64,000 nucleotides of DNA from Rhodococcus sp. 4CII (GTDB taxonomy: Bacteria > Actinomycetota > Actinomycetes > Mycobacteriales > Mycobacteriaceae), in the NCBI RefSeq assembly GCF_014256275.1, contig NZ_JACCFE010000002.1, positions 1,550,001 to 1,614,000 on the forward strand, given 5' to 3'. This document shows positions 7,824 to 15,758 of the stretch, piece after piece (position 1 is the stretch's first letter; every line of letters begins with the position of its first letter). A program made the translations under genes and the position numbers. The notes beneath the pieces are model-generated. The model had not been told where the DNA came from and did not search any database. It worked only from the letters and a program-made list of their open reading frames with translations.

Positions 7824-8999
7824 ATGCTCGACCTCGAGCAGGCGCGACGGGACACCCCGGGCTGCCTCGACAAGGTCTTCCTGGACAGCGCGGGCTCCTC
7901 GCTTCCCCCGGCCCCCGTCCTGGACGCCGTATTCGCACACCTGCGCAGGGAGGCCGACGTCGGCGGTTACATCGCGGCCGCGGAACGGGTCGACGACCTC
8001 GCCGCGGTCAAGTCGTCCCTCGGCCGGCTGATCGGGGCGGGCGCCGACAGCATCGCGCTGGTCGACAGCGCCACCACCGCCTGGAACGACTTCTTCCACG
8101 CCGTCCCGCTCCGGGCCGGCGACCGGGTGCTGATCTCGGAGGTCGAGTACGCCAGCAACGCCATCGCCGTCCTGCAGCGCGCCCGGGCGGTGGGGGCGAC
8201 GGTCGACGTGATCCCCAGCGACGCCGCGGGTCAGATCGACGTCGCCGCGCTCGCGACGCTCCTCGACGACCGGGTCCGCCTCGTGTCCCTCGTACACGTG
8301 CCCACCAACGGTGGCCTGGTCAACCCGGTCCGCGAGGTGACGGAACTCGCGCACGCACACGGGGCCCTGGTGCTGCTCGACGCCTGCCAGTCCGTCGGTC
8401 AGATCGCGCTCGACGTGGGCGACCTGGGCGTGGACGCCCTCTCCGCGACGGGCCGCAAATGGCTGCGCGCACCGCGGGGCACCGGTTTCCTGTACGTCCG
8501 GCCGGAGCTGGCCGCGACCCTCGAACCGGCAGCACTCGATCTGCACAGCGCGCAGTGGACCGCGGCCGACTCGTACCGGCTCGCGACCGACGCGAGCCGG
8601 TTCGAGTTCTGGGAATGCGACGTCGCCGCCCGCCTCGGACTCGGTGTCGCGTCCGACTATCTCCTCGACCTCGGCGTGGACGAGGTCGAGGCGGCCGTCC
8701 TGACCGGGGCCGAGCACCTCCGGTCGGGGCTCGCGGCGATCCCCGGCGTCACCGTGCGCGACCTCGGTGCCCGCCGCTGCGGCATCGTGTCGTTCACCGT
8801 CGACGGCCTCGATCCCGGTGACGTGCGGAAACAACTGGCCGCCCGGAACGTCACGGTCACCGCCAGCCTGCGCGGATCGACTCTGCTGGACATGAGCGCC
8901 CGCGGACTGGACGCCGTGGTGCGGGCGTCGCCGCACTACTTCTGCTCCCCCGACGACCTCGACCGATTCCTCGTCGAGGTGCGGACGCTTGCACGCTAG
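7824..8999 (+). CDS. egtE: PLP-dependent class V aminotransferase-like lyase, likely EgtE
   Basis: 391 residues, fold type I PLP enzyme. FLDSAGSSLPP, STTAWNDFFHAVPL, LLDACQSVGQ and the Schiff-base lysine region SATGRKWLRAPRGTGFLYVRPE follow the CefD/NifS-like pattern. EgtE cleaves hercynylcysteine sulfoxide to ergothioneine; in mycobacteria egtE is the fifth gene of the egt operon. Here the operon ends with egtD, and this gene is divergent from egtA, so position and family together point to the EgtE role (inference; other class V enzymes such as isopenicillin epimerase-like proteins look similar). GGGAGG lies 8 bases before the ATG. Confidence 0.7.
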   Translation: MLDLEQARRDTPGCLDKVFLDSAGSSLPPAPVLDAVFAHLRREADVGGYIAAAERVDDLAAVKSSLGRLIGAGADSIALVDSATTAWNDFFHAVPLRAGDRVLISEVEYASNAIAVLQRARAVGATVDVIPSDAAGQIDVAALATLLDDRVRLVSLVHVPTNGGLVNPVREVTELAHAHGALVLLDACQSVGQIALDVGDLGVDALSATGRKWLRAPRGTGFLYVRPELAATLEPAALDLHSAQWTAADSYRLATDASRFEFWECDVAARLGLGVASDYLLDLGVDEVEAAVLTGAEHLRSGLAAIPGVTVRDLGARRCGIVSFTVDGLDPGDVRKQLAARNVTVTASLRGSTLLDMSARGLDAVVRASPHYFCSPDDLDRFLVEVRTLAR

Positions 9000-9039
9000 C
9001 GCAGTACGCTGGAGTTCACCCGATAACCAGGACTGCGTC

Positions 9040-9444
9040 ATGACGGACCAGGGATCACCGGCGTTGCCGCGCTTCGCCGCGGAGAAGGTCGTGCAACTAC
9101 AGACGCGCAAGCGGGACGGCTCGTGGGTGGACACCCCGGTCAACCTCGTCGTGGACGGCGACCGGGCGTACTTCCGCACCCCGGGCCGGGCGTCCAAGAA
9201 CAAACGGCTCCGCAATTTCCCCGAAGTACGTATCCGCCCGTGTACGTGGTCGGGCAAGCCGACCGGTCCACAGGCGCAGGCCACGGCGCGACTGCTGTCG
9301 GGCCGGGAAGCAGATGCCGCCGGCGCCCTGATCGACAAGAAATTCCCTGTCGTGCAGCGAATCGGAGTACATCTCGCGCACCGGCTGGCACGCACGGAGA
9401 CACTGCATTACGCCCTCTCCGAGGTCACGGACCTGCCGACGTAG
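9040..9444 (+). CDS. PPOX-class F420/flavin-dependent oxidoreductase
   Basis: 134 residues, split beta-barrel of the pyridoxamine-oxidase-like superfamily, close to the small F420-binding 'TIGR03666'-type proteins: LQTRKRDGSWVDTPVNLVVDGDRAYFRTP then SKNKRLRNFPEVRIRPCTWSGKPTG. These proteins reduce quinones or other small acceptors with F420H2; the exact substrate is unknown. The ATG is chosen because upstream in-frame codons overlap the egtE stop region. It lies 40 bp after egtE on the same strand and may be co-transcribed. Confidence 0.8.
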   Translation: MTDQGSPALPRFAAEKVVQLQTRKRDGSWVDTPVNLVVDGDRAYFRTPGRASKNKRLRNFPEVRIRPCTWSGKPTGPQAQATARLLSGREADAAGALIDKKFPVVQRIGVHLAHRLARTETLHYALSEVTDLPT

Positions 9445-9497
9445 CGAGCGTCCGGAATCGCCGTCCCACTGACCGGGAGATCCCCCGAGCCCCGTTT

Positions 9498-9511
9498 TGT
9501 AACAGGTTACA
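9498..9511. promoter_or_regulatory. KstR-type operator upstream of the ketosteroid dehydrogenase
   Basis: TGTAACAGGTTACA is a perfect inverted repeat (TGTAAC/GTTACA, 2-nt centre). It matches the published KstR consensus TnnAACnnGTTnnA at every fixed position. It lies 57 bp before the start of a steroid dehydrogenase gene, the expected location for the cholesterol-catabolism repressor KstR. Confidence 0.7.
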
Positions 9512-9567
9512 GTCTGGGAGTTACCCACGTCACACTGCACCCGTGACCGCCCGAGAGGACATTCCCC

Positions 9568-11040
9568 ATGGCCGATGCCACACCGATCCGCCCCCGGTCC
9601 GCAGCAGACGTCGCCGAGTGGGACTTCGAGGCCGACGTCGTGGTCGCGGGATACGGCATCGCCGGCGTCTCCGCCTCCATCGAGGCGGCGCGGGCCGGCG
9701 CCGACGTCCTGGTCCTCGAGCGCACCAGCGGGTGGGGCGGCGCCGCCGCGCTCGCGGGCGGGTTCATCTACCTCGGTGGCGGCACTCCGCTGCAGAAGGC
9801 GTGCGGCTTCGAGGACTCCGCCGAGAACATGAAGGCGTTCATGATGGCGGCGCTCGGTCCGGGCGCCGACGAGGAGAAGATCACCGACTACTGCGAGGGC
9901 AGCGTCGAGCACTACAACTGGCTGGTCGACTGCGGCGTTCCGTTCAAGGAGAGCTTCTGGGCCGAACCCGGCTGGGAACCGCCGTTCGACGACGGCCTCA
10001 TGTATTCGGGCGGCGAGAACGCGGCCCCGTTCAACGAGATCGCCACTCCCGCGCCCCGCGGGCACGTCCCGCAGATGGACGGCAAGAGGACCGGCGAGAA
10101 GGGCGGCGGCTACATGCTCATGAAACCGCTCGTCGAGACCGCCGAAAAGCTGGGCGTCCGAGCCGAATACGACATGCGGGTCCAGACTCTGATCACCGAC
10201 GGCACCGGACGCGTGGTCGGAATCGTCGCCAAGCAGTACGGCAAGGAGGTCGCCGTCCGAGCGCGGCGGGGTGTCGTCCTCGCCACCGGCAGCTTCGCCT
10301 ACAACGACAAGATGATCGAGGCCCACGCGCCGCGACTCATCGGACGGCCCGGTGCCGCCATCGAGGAGCACGACGGCCGGTCGATCCTCATGGCGCAGGC
10401 GCTCGGCGCCGACCTCGCGCACATGGACGCCACCGAGGTGGCCTTCGTCTGCGACCCTCAGCTGATCGTGCGCGGCATCCTCGTCAACGGGCGGGGCCAG
10501 CGCTACGTCCCGGAGGACACCTATTCCGGCCGCATCGGCCAGATGACCCTGTTCCATCAGGACAACCAGGCGTTCCTCGTCATCGACGAGGCCGCGTACG
10601 AGGAGGGGTCGGCCGCGACGACCGCCACCCCGTTCCTGCGGGTGCAGCCGAAGTGGGTGGCCGAGACCGTCGAGGAACTCGAGTCCGACATGGGACTGCC
10701 CGCGGGGGCACTCCAATCGACCGTCGAGGTGTACAACAAGCACGCGGCGGAGGGCGCGGACCCGTTGCTGCACAAGAAGTCCGAGTGGGTGAAGCCGATC
10801 GGCTCGCCGGTCGCCGCCCTCGATCTGCGCGGCTTCACGCTCGGCTTCACGCTGGGCGGCCTGCGCACCAGCATCGATTCCGAGGTGCTGCACGTCTCCG
10901 GCGAACCGATCCCCGGCCTGTTCGCGGCGGGCCGTTGCACGTCCGGCGTCTGCGCGGGCGGCTACGCCAGCGGTACCTCGCTGGGCGACGGAAGCTTCTA
11001 CGGCCGGCGCGCGGGAATCAGTGCGGCACAACAGGGTTGA
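9568..11040 (+). CDS. 3-ketosteroid Delta4-(5alpha)-dehydrogenase (FAD)
   Basis: Flavoprotein of 490 residues that introduces the C4-C5 double bond into 5alpha-3-ketosteroids in the steroid/cholesterol pathway. The FAD Rossmann motif GYGIAG is at residues 28-33, with Glu51 at the end of beta-2. The three catalytic residues reported for the R. jostii RHA1 enzyme (Tyr319, Tyr466, Ser468) fall at identical numbers here (VPEDTYSGR; GGYASGTSLGDG). General family: fumarate-reductase/KstD flavoproteins. A perfect KstR-type palindrome precedes it, supporting a role in sterol catabolism. It is convergent with the GAF regulator, 6 bp apart. Residue numbers of the reference enzyme are from memory. Confidence 0.88.
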   Translation: MADATPIRPRSAADVAEWDFEADVVVAGYGIAGVSASIEAARAGADVLVLERTSGWGGAAALAGGFIYLGGGTPLQKACGFEDSAENMKAFMMAALGPGADEEKITDYCEGSVEHYNWLVDCGVPFKESFWAEPGWEPPFDDGLMYSGGENAAPFNEIATPAPRGHVPQMDGKRTGEKGGGYMLMKPLVETAEKLGVRAEYDMRVQTLITDGTGRVVGIVAKQYGKEVAVRARRGVVLATGSFAYNDKMIEAHAPRLIGRPGAAIEEHDGRSILMAQALGADLAHMDATEVAFVCDPQLIVRGILVNGRGQRYVPEDTYSGRIGQMTLFHQDNQAFLVIDEAAYEEGSAATTATPFLRVQPKWVAETVEELESDMGLPAGALQSTVEVYNKHAAEGADPLLHKKSEWVKPIGSPVAALDLRGFTLGFTLGGLRTSIDSEVLHVSGEPIPGLFAAGRCTSGVCAGGYASGTSLGDGSFYGRRAGISAAQQG

Positions 11041-11046
11041 CGGAAT

Positions 11047-12282
11047 CTACCCGACGAGCCGGACCGTGACATCGGGCGCGAACCGGTAGGGCTGCGTGCT
11101 GAGGACCGCGCCGAGACTCTTGCGCAGACGCGAGATCTCGGCGCGGACCGCCACCACATGATCCCGGTCCCCGAACAATGATTCACTGAGTGCGCCGGCG
11201 TCGACGCCCGCCGGCCCCGCCACCGACAGCACCCGCAGGATCTGGGCGTGCCGCGGCGAGAGCGCCCGCGTCCAGTTGACGTCGCCCCGGACCGTCACGT
11301 GCGGGGTGTCGCCGAGGTCGAGTTCCAGTTCGATGGCCGCGCCCTCGACCTTGCGACGCACCAGCCAGCCGTCGCCGAGCGGTTCGGGGACACACAACCC
11401 GAGCCCCGGGACGAGCAATGGCTTGTCGAGACTGGGCGGCGCGACCCGTTCGGGCGCCGCAATTCCGCTCGCCTCCGCGACCCAGCCGTGCTTGTCGACG
11501 ACCAGCGCGGGACCGCCCGCCGATGCGAGGAGCGGCGCCGCCCGGCCGCGCAGTTTGTCCAGTTGCACGGTGTGCTCACGCCACAGCGTCGCCTCGGCCA
11601 GGCGCACCGCGGTGCGGACGAGCGCGACCGTGGTCGGATGGACCGACATCGCCGACCCGCTGATGTCGACGACGCCCAGGATCTCACCCGTCCGCGGGTC
11701 GTGCACCGGCGACCCGGTACACGACCAGCCGTGGTGCGAAGGCGCATAATGCTCGGCCGAAAATAATTGCACCGCAGCATCTTCGATGAGCGCGGTGCCG
11801 ATCGCGTTGGTGCCGACGGCCTGTTCCGCCCAGCGTGCGCCCTCCGTGAAACCCAGGGCGTCGGCCGCTTTCCGGACCCCGCGGGACCCTTCCCGCCACA
11901 GCAGGACACCGTCGGCGTCGGCGACGACCACGATGAAATTCGCGTCTTCGGCGACCTGCGTCAACGTGCTGCGCAGTTCCGGGAGCACCGCGCGCAGGGC
12001 CGTCCGAGTCCGGCGGGCCTCGATCTCGGAGTAATCGGCCGGTTCCACGTCCGCGCAGTGGTCCGGGCTCACACCGCCCGCCTGCAGGCGGGACCACGAC
12101 CGCGCGACCACGTCCCGCGGCAACGTCGGCGGCCGCTGCCCGGACAGCACGGCATCGTGCACCTGACTGAGGAGCCGCGCATGACGCGGCAGGTCCACTC
12201 CGGTGGCCACTGCGGTCAGCCGGTCGGCGGTAGGACGTTCAGCGCTCACATGGGCGAGGCTACCCTCGGAGTTGTGAGCCAC
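11047..12282 (-). CDS. GAF-domain transcriptional regulator (AcoR-like, without AAA domain)
   Basis: 411 residues. The first half resembles the sensor part of AcoR/GAF activators: SWSRLQAGGVSPDH, ADGVLLWREGSRGVRKAADALGFTEGARWAEQAVGTNAIGTALIED and HGWSCTGSPVHDPRTGEILGVVDISG. The C-terminal 80 residues (LSPRHAQILRVLSVAGPAGVDAGALSESLFGDRDHVVAVRAEISRLRKSLG) look like a winged helix; no AAA+ ATPase or Fis helix is present, so it does not act with sigma-54. GTG start; a second GTG 33 bases downstream is also possible. Convergent with the ketosteroid dehydrogenase; whether it senses a steroid is unknown. Confidence 0.75.
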   Translation of the reverse strand: MAHNSEGSLAHVSAERPTADRLTAVATGVDLPRHARLLSQVHDAVLSGQRPPTLPRDVVARSWSRLQAGGVSPDHCADVEPADYSEIEARRTRTALRAVLPELRSTLTQVAEDANFIVVVADADGVLLWREGSRGVRKAADALGFTEGARWAEQAVGTNAIGTALIEDAAVQLFSAEHYAPSHHGWSCTGSPVHDPRTGEILGVVDISGSAMSVHPTTVALVRTAVRLAEATLWREHTVQLDKLRGRAAPLLASAGGPALVVDKHGWVAEASGIAAPERVAPPSLDKPLLVPGLGLCVPEPLGDGWLVRRKVEGAAIELELDLGDTPHVTVRGDVNWTRALSPRHAQILRVLSVAGPAGVDAGALSESLFGDRDHVVAVRAEISRLRKSLGAVLSTQPYRFAPDVTVRLVG

Positions 12283-12366
12283 ACCACTGTCCGGTGCCGC
12301 GGCCGCGCATCCGGGTCGGACCAGCCGTCCGAGGACACCCGATTAGCAGGTCAGCGGGCCATCCGG

Positions 12367-12544
12367 TAGAGTTCCATAAGTTGTCTCGGCGAGGGTGAAC
12401 CAGAAGTTCCAATTGGCTGGCTCACCGTGATCGACGCGGCTACGGCTCTGCTCGAGCGTTTCGCTCCTGGCCGTCGCGCGTTCGTCCCTCGCCGACTCGA
12501 ACCGCCCGCCAGTTACCACCGTGAGTTGTAGGAGCCGTTTCACC
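12367..12544 (+). ncRNA. Candidate structured 5' leader of rplY (L25/Ctc)
   Basis: TAGAGT at 12367-12372 could be a -10 box, giving a leader of about 165 nt. TCGGCGAGGG (12386-12395) pairs perfectly with CCCTCGCCGA (12486-12495), enclosing 90 nt that contain smaller hairpins such as GAGCG-TTT-CGCTC (12454-12466) and the palindrome CCAATTGG. A closed multi-branched domain ahead of a ribosomal-protein gene suggests autoregulation by L25 or another RNA-level control. No named RNA family was recognised. Confidence 0.4.
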
Positions 12545-13171
12545 ATGTCTGACGAAAATCGCCTCGTAGCCGCCGTGCGCACAGAGTTCGGCAAGGGCGC
12601 CGCCCGCCGCGCGCGCCGCGACGGCCAGGTCCCCGCGGTCCTGTACGGCCACGGTGAGGACCCCCGCCACCTGAACGTGCCCTCCCGCGACTTCGCGGCC
12701 ATCCTGCGCGCGCACGGCACCAACGCGATCCTGACCCTCGACATCGAAGGCAAGGAGCAGGTCGCGCTCACCAAGTCGGTCGTGGTTCACCCGATCCGCA
12801 ACTACATCGAGCACGCCGACCTCCTCGTCATCAAGAAGGGCGAGAAGGTCACCGTCGACGTTCCCGTCGTGGTAACCGGTGAGGCCGCGTCCGGCACCCT
12901 GGTCGCGCAGGACGCCGCCACCATCTCCCTCGAGGCGGACGCGCTGCACATCCCCGAGCAGATCGAGGTCTCGGTCGAGGGCCTCGAGGTCGGCACCCAG
13001 ATCCTCGCCAACCAGCTCGAGCTGCCCAAGGGCTCGACCCTGCAGGCCGACGAAGAACTGCTCATCGTCAACGTCGTCGCGGCCCCGACCGCTGCCGACC
13101 TCGAAGAGGAGACCGGCGAAGCCGCAGGCGGGACCGCCGAGGCTCCGGCCGAAGCGGGCACCGAGGGCTGA
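12545..13171 (+). CDS. rplY: Ribosomal protein bL25 / general stress protein Ctc
   Basis: 5S-rRNA-binding protein of 208 residues, the long CTC form: N-terminal L25 domain (LVAAVRTEFGKGAARRARRDGQVPAVLYGHGEDPRHLNVPSRDF), then the TL5 C-terminal beta domain from about residue 95, then an acidic Ala/Glu/Gly tail (EEETGEAAGGTAEAPAEAGTEG). TAGGAG lies about 11 bases before the ATG. It is followed by pth in the same order as M. tuberculosis Rv1015c-Rv1014c. Confidence 0.95.
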   Translation: MSDENRLVAAVRTEFGKGAARRARRDGQVPAVLYGHGEDPRHLNVPSRDFAAILRAHGTNAILTLDIEGKEQVALTKSVVVHPIRNYIEHADLLVIKKGEKVTVDVPVVVTGEAASGTLVAQDAATISLEADALHIPEQIEVSVEGLEVGTQILANQLELPKGSTLQADEELLIVNVVAAPTAADLEEETGEAAGGTAEAPAEAGTEG

Positions 13172-13196
13172 TCCTCTCGCAACCGCACTGATGTCG

Positions 13197-13235
13197 GCGG
13201 CGCGTCGTCCCGGAATGCCCGGGGTGACGCGCCGC
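13197..13235 (+). terminator. Stem-loop between rplY and pth
   Basis: GCGGCGCGTC (13197-13206) pairs with GACGCGCCGC (13226-13235), with an inner CCCGG/CCGGG extension. It could end or attenuate the rplY transcript before pth, allowing different levels of the two products. Confidence 0.5.
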
Positions 13236-13275
13236 TGTCGTCTGACACGACCCTGTCGCACGGAAGGACCTGTCG

Positions 13276-13848
13276 GTGAGTGAAGACACCGCCCTGGTGG
13301 TGGGTCTGGGCAATCCCGGACCGCAATACGAGAAGACCAGGCACAACGTCGGCTTCATGGTGGCCGGCGTGCTGTCCGCTCGCATGGGTGGCAAGTTCGG
13401 CGCACACAAGAAGAGCGGCGCCGAGATCGTCCAGGGACGCCTCGAAGGCCGGCCGACGATCCTCGCCAAGCCGCGATCGTTCATGAATCTGTCCGGTGGC
13501 GCCGTGGCCGGGCTCGCCCGGTTCTTCTCCGTCGACCCCGGCAACATCGTGGTGATCCACGACGAACTCGACCTCGACTTCGGGACCGTCCGCCTCAAGC
13601 AGGGCGGCGGTGAGGGCGGGCACAACGGACTGCGATCGATCTCGCAGTCGCTCGGCACCAAGGACTATCTGCGCACCCGCGTCGGGATCGGCCGTCCCCC
13701 GGGCCGGATGGATCCGGCGTCGTACGTGCTCAAGCCGTTCTCCTCCGTGGAACGCAAGGAACTCGACCTCGTCTGCGAGGAGGCGGCCGACGCCGTCGAA
13801 CTGGTCCTGCGCGTCGGGCTCGAGGCCGCGCAGAACCGCCTGCACTAG
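13276..13848 (+). CDS. pth: Peptidyl-tRNA hydrolase
   Basis: Releases peptides from prematurely dissociated peptidyl-tRNA. 190 residues. Family motifs: LVVGLGNPGPQYEKTRHNVGFM (with the catalytic His in RHNVG), LAKPRSFMNLSGGAV, VIHDELDLDFGTVRLKQGGGEGGHNGLRSI. GTG start with GGAAGGA 8 bases upstream. Its TAG stop is the first three bases of a 72-bp palindromic element shared with the convergent gene. Confidence 0.97.
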   Translation: MSEDTALVVGLGNPGPQYEKTRHNVGFMVAGVLSARMGGKFGAHKKSGAEIVQGRLEGRPTILAKPRSFMNLSGGAVAGLARFFSVDPGNIVVIHDELDLDFGTVRLKQGGGEGGHNGLRSISQSLGTKDYLRTRVGIGRPPGRMDPASYVLKPFSSVERKELDLVCEEAADAVELVLRVGLEAAQNRLH

Positions 13849-13917
13849 GCGCTCCGCGCCTGTGCGCCGATCTGGTTGTCCCAGCTACCAAAAAGGCGCA
13901 CGAGCGCGGAGCGCCTA
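13846..13917. repeat. 72-bp stop-to-stop palindromic element, copy 1
   Basis: Near-perfect hairpin with 33-nt arms and a 6-nt loop. The outer 14 bp are exact (TAGGCGCTCCGCGC and its complement), and an inner TGCGCC/GGCGCA block follows. The element starts with the TAG stop of pth and ends with the TAG stop of the convergent acyl-adenylate gene. A copy of the same length and layout is at 48537-48608. It probably acts as a bidirectional terminator. Confidence 0.8.
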
Positions 13918-15546
13918 CCCTACGAGGTTCGCGGACGTGGTGCGGCGGAGTTTGCCCGACGACGTCTTGGGGATGCTGCCCGGTCCGAGGACGGCAACGG
14001 TGCGGGGGCGCACACCGACCTCGGAGAACACGGCGTGCACGACCTCGTGCTCGATGCGCTTGACCGTTTCGGGGTCCTGGTAGTCGTTGGTCTCGACCGC
14101 GACGGCGAAGCTTTCCCGTTTCTGCCCCGCGTCGAGGCGCACCGCCACCGCGTTGCCGGGACGCACGCCGGCAACGGTGCCCGCGGCCCGCTCGATGTCC
14201 GTCGGGTAGATGTTGCGGCCGCCCATGATGATGACGTCCTTGACACGACCGCAGACGACGACGAGACCTTCTTCGGTGAAATAGCCGACGTCGCCGGTGT
14301 TGAGCCAGCCGTCCGCGTCCTGCGCCGGCTTGTGCCCGTCCAGCGTGATGTAGCCGGGGGTCACCGCCTTGCCGCGGACCTCGATGATGCCGACGCCGCG
14401 GGTCGGGAGCAGCTCACCGTCGCTGTCGACGACACGGCCCTCGAGGTTCGGCACCATCTTGCCGAGTGTGGCGAGGGCGCGTGCGTTCGGCTTGCTCGAC
14501 GGGACGGCGCGCTGCATGGCCTCGAGCAGGTCCGGGTCGACGCGATCGAGCACCTGGCCCTGGTCCGGATCCGGGATGGAGACGGCGAGGGTGGTCTCGG
14601 CCATCCCGTAGACGGGGGCGAGTGCGGACGGATTCAGCCCGAACCGGGCACCCGCCTCGGCGAGTGCGTTCATCGTGTCGGGGTCGACGGGCTCGGCGCC
14701 GTTCCACATGTACCGGACGGTGCTGAGGTCGACGGCGCCGTCCTCCGCCTGCTTGAGCCGGCGGGCGAGCAGCGAGTACGCGAAGTTGGGAGCGGCCGTG
14801 ACGGTGCCCTTGTACTTCCCCATCAGTTCCGCCCACAGCAGCGGCGTGCGAAGGAAGTCCATCGGGGTGATGCTCACGACCTCCGCGCCGACCTGCATCG
14901 GCACGCTCAGGAAGCCGACCATCCCCATGTCGTGGAACAGCGGAAGCCAGCTGATCATCACGTCGTCCTCGATGGAGAACTTGATGCGGTCGATCATGGC
15001 GTACGCGTTGGTGTAAAAGTTCTCGTGCGTGATCTGCACGGCCTTGGGCGAACCGGTGGATCCGGACGTGAGCTGCTGCAGCGCGATGTCGCTCTCGAAC
15101 GTCTCGACCGGGTCGATCTCCGTGCCCTCGTTCAGTTCCGCGACGGTCAGCACCGTGATGCCGCGCTCCTCCAGCAGCGGCTTGGCGGCGTCGAACGGGG
15201 CACCGAGGATCACTGCCTTCGCGTCGATCATCGTGATGACGGTCTCGGTGTCCTTGGCCCACACCATCAGGTCGGTGCGCGGCGTCGGCTGGTGCAGCAT
15301 CGTGACGGAGGCGCCGCGCATCCAGGTGGCCTGGCAGGAAGGCGCGATGTCGACGGGCTGACCGGCGAGGATGCCGATGGCGTCACCGTGGCCGATACCC
15401 GCCTCGGCCAGTGCACCCGCCATGCGCCGCGCGGACTTGTGGATCTCGCCCCACGGCTGTCGCAGCGGCGCGTCGGGCTCACCCGTGTTGAGGCCGCGGG
15501 TGCTGCTCGCCGCGGTCGCGTACATCTCGTCGGTGAACTTGCTCAC
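13915..15546 (-). CDS. pks16: Acyl-adenylate/acyl-CoA synthetase, Pks16-type (FadD-like)
   Basis: ANL-superfamily enzyme of 543 residues that activates a fatty acid as acyl-AMP. Motifs: P-loop LTSGSTGSPKAVQITHEN, PVYGMAETT, GWLNTGDVGYF, GRVKDVIIMGGRNIYPTDIE and a C-terminal SGKLRR lysine. The GTG start is chosen because AGGAGG precedes it by 7 bases; length and position next to pth match M. tuberculosis Rv1013 (named pks16, although it is not a polyketide synthase). Whether the acyl group goes to CoA or to a carrier protein cannot be told here. The stop lies inside the 72-bp palindrome. Confidence 0.85.
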   Translation of the reverse strand: MSKFTDEMYATAASSTRGLNTGEPDAPLRQPWGEIHKSARRMAGALAEAGIGHGDAIGILAGQPVDIAPSCQATWMRGASVTMLHQPTPRTDLMVWAKDTETVITMIDAKAVILGAPFDAAKPLLEERGITVLTVAELNEGTEIDPVETFESDIALQQLTSGSTGSPKAVQITHENFYTNAYAMIDRIKFSIEDDVMISWLPLFHDMGMVGFLSVPMQVGAEVVSITPMDFLRTPLLWAELMGKYKGTVTAAPNFAYSLLARRLKQAEDGAVDLSTVRYMWNGAEPVDPDTMNALAEAGARFGLNPSALAPVYGMAETTLAVSIPDPDQGQVLDRVDPDLLEAMQRAVPSSKPNARALATLGKMVPNLEGRVVDSDGELLPTRGVGIIEVRGKAVTPGYITLDGHKPAQDADGWLNTGDVGYFTEEGLVVVCGRVKDVIIMGGRNIYPTDIERAAGTVAGVRPGNAVAVRLDAGQKRESFAVAVETNDYQDPETVKRIEHEVVHAVFSEVGVRPRTVAVLGPGSIPKTSSGKLRRTTSANLVG

Positions 15547-15758
15547 AGTCTTCCTCCTGCACATACGGGTGTCCGAACGCAGAAACGGTGAACTCCGGAG
15601 CGCCCCGACGACTCACCCTGATTAATCCTCGACCGGCGCCCGATCGTTACTTCGCCCTGGATGTGACTGTGCTGCGAGTTCGTCCTCGGCACCCGAGTAA
15701 CCTGGTATGCGGCCATACGGCCTTCCTGCACACATCCCGTCCCCCGAGAGGTTCTTCG

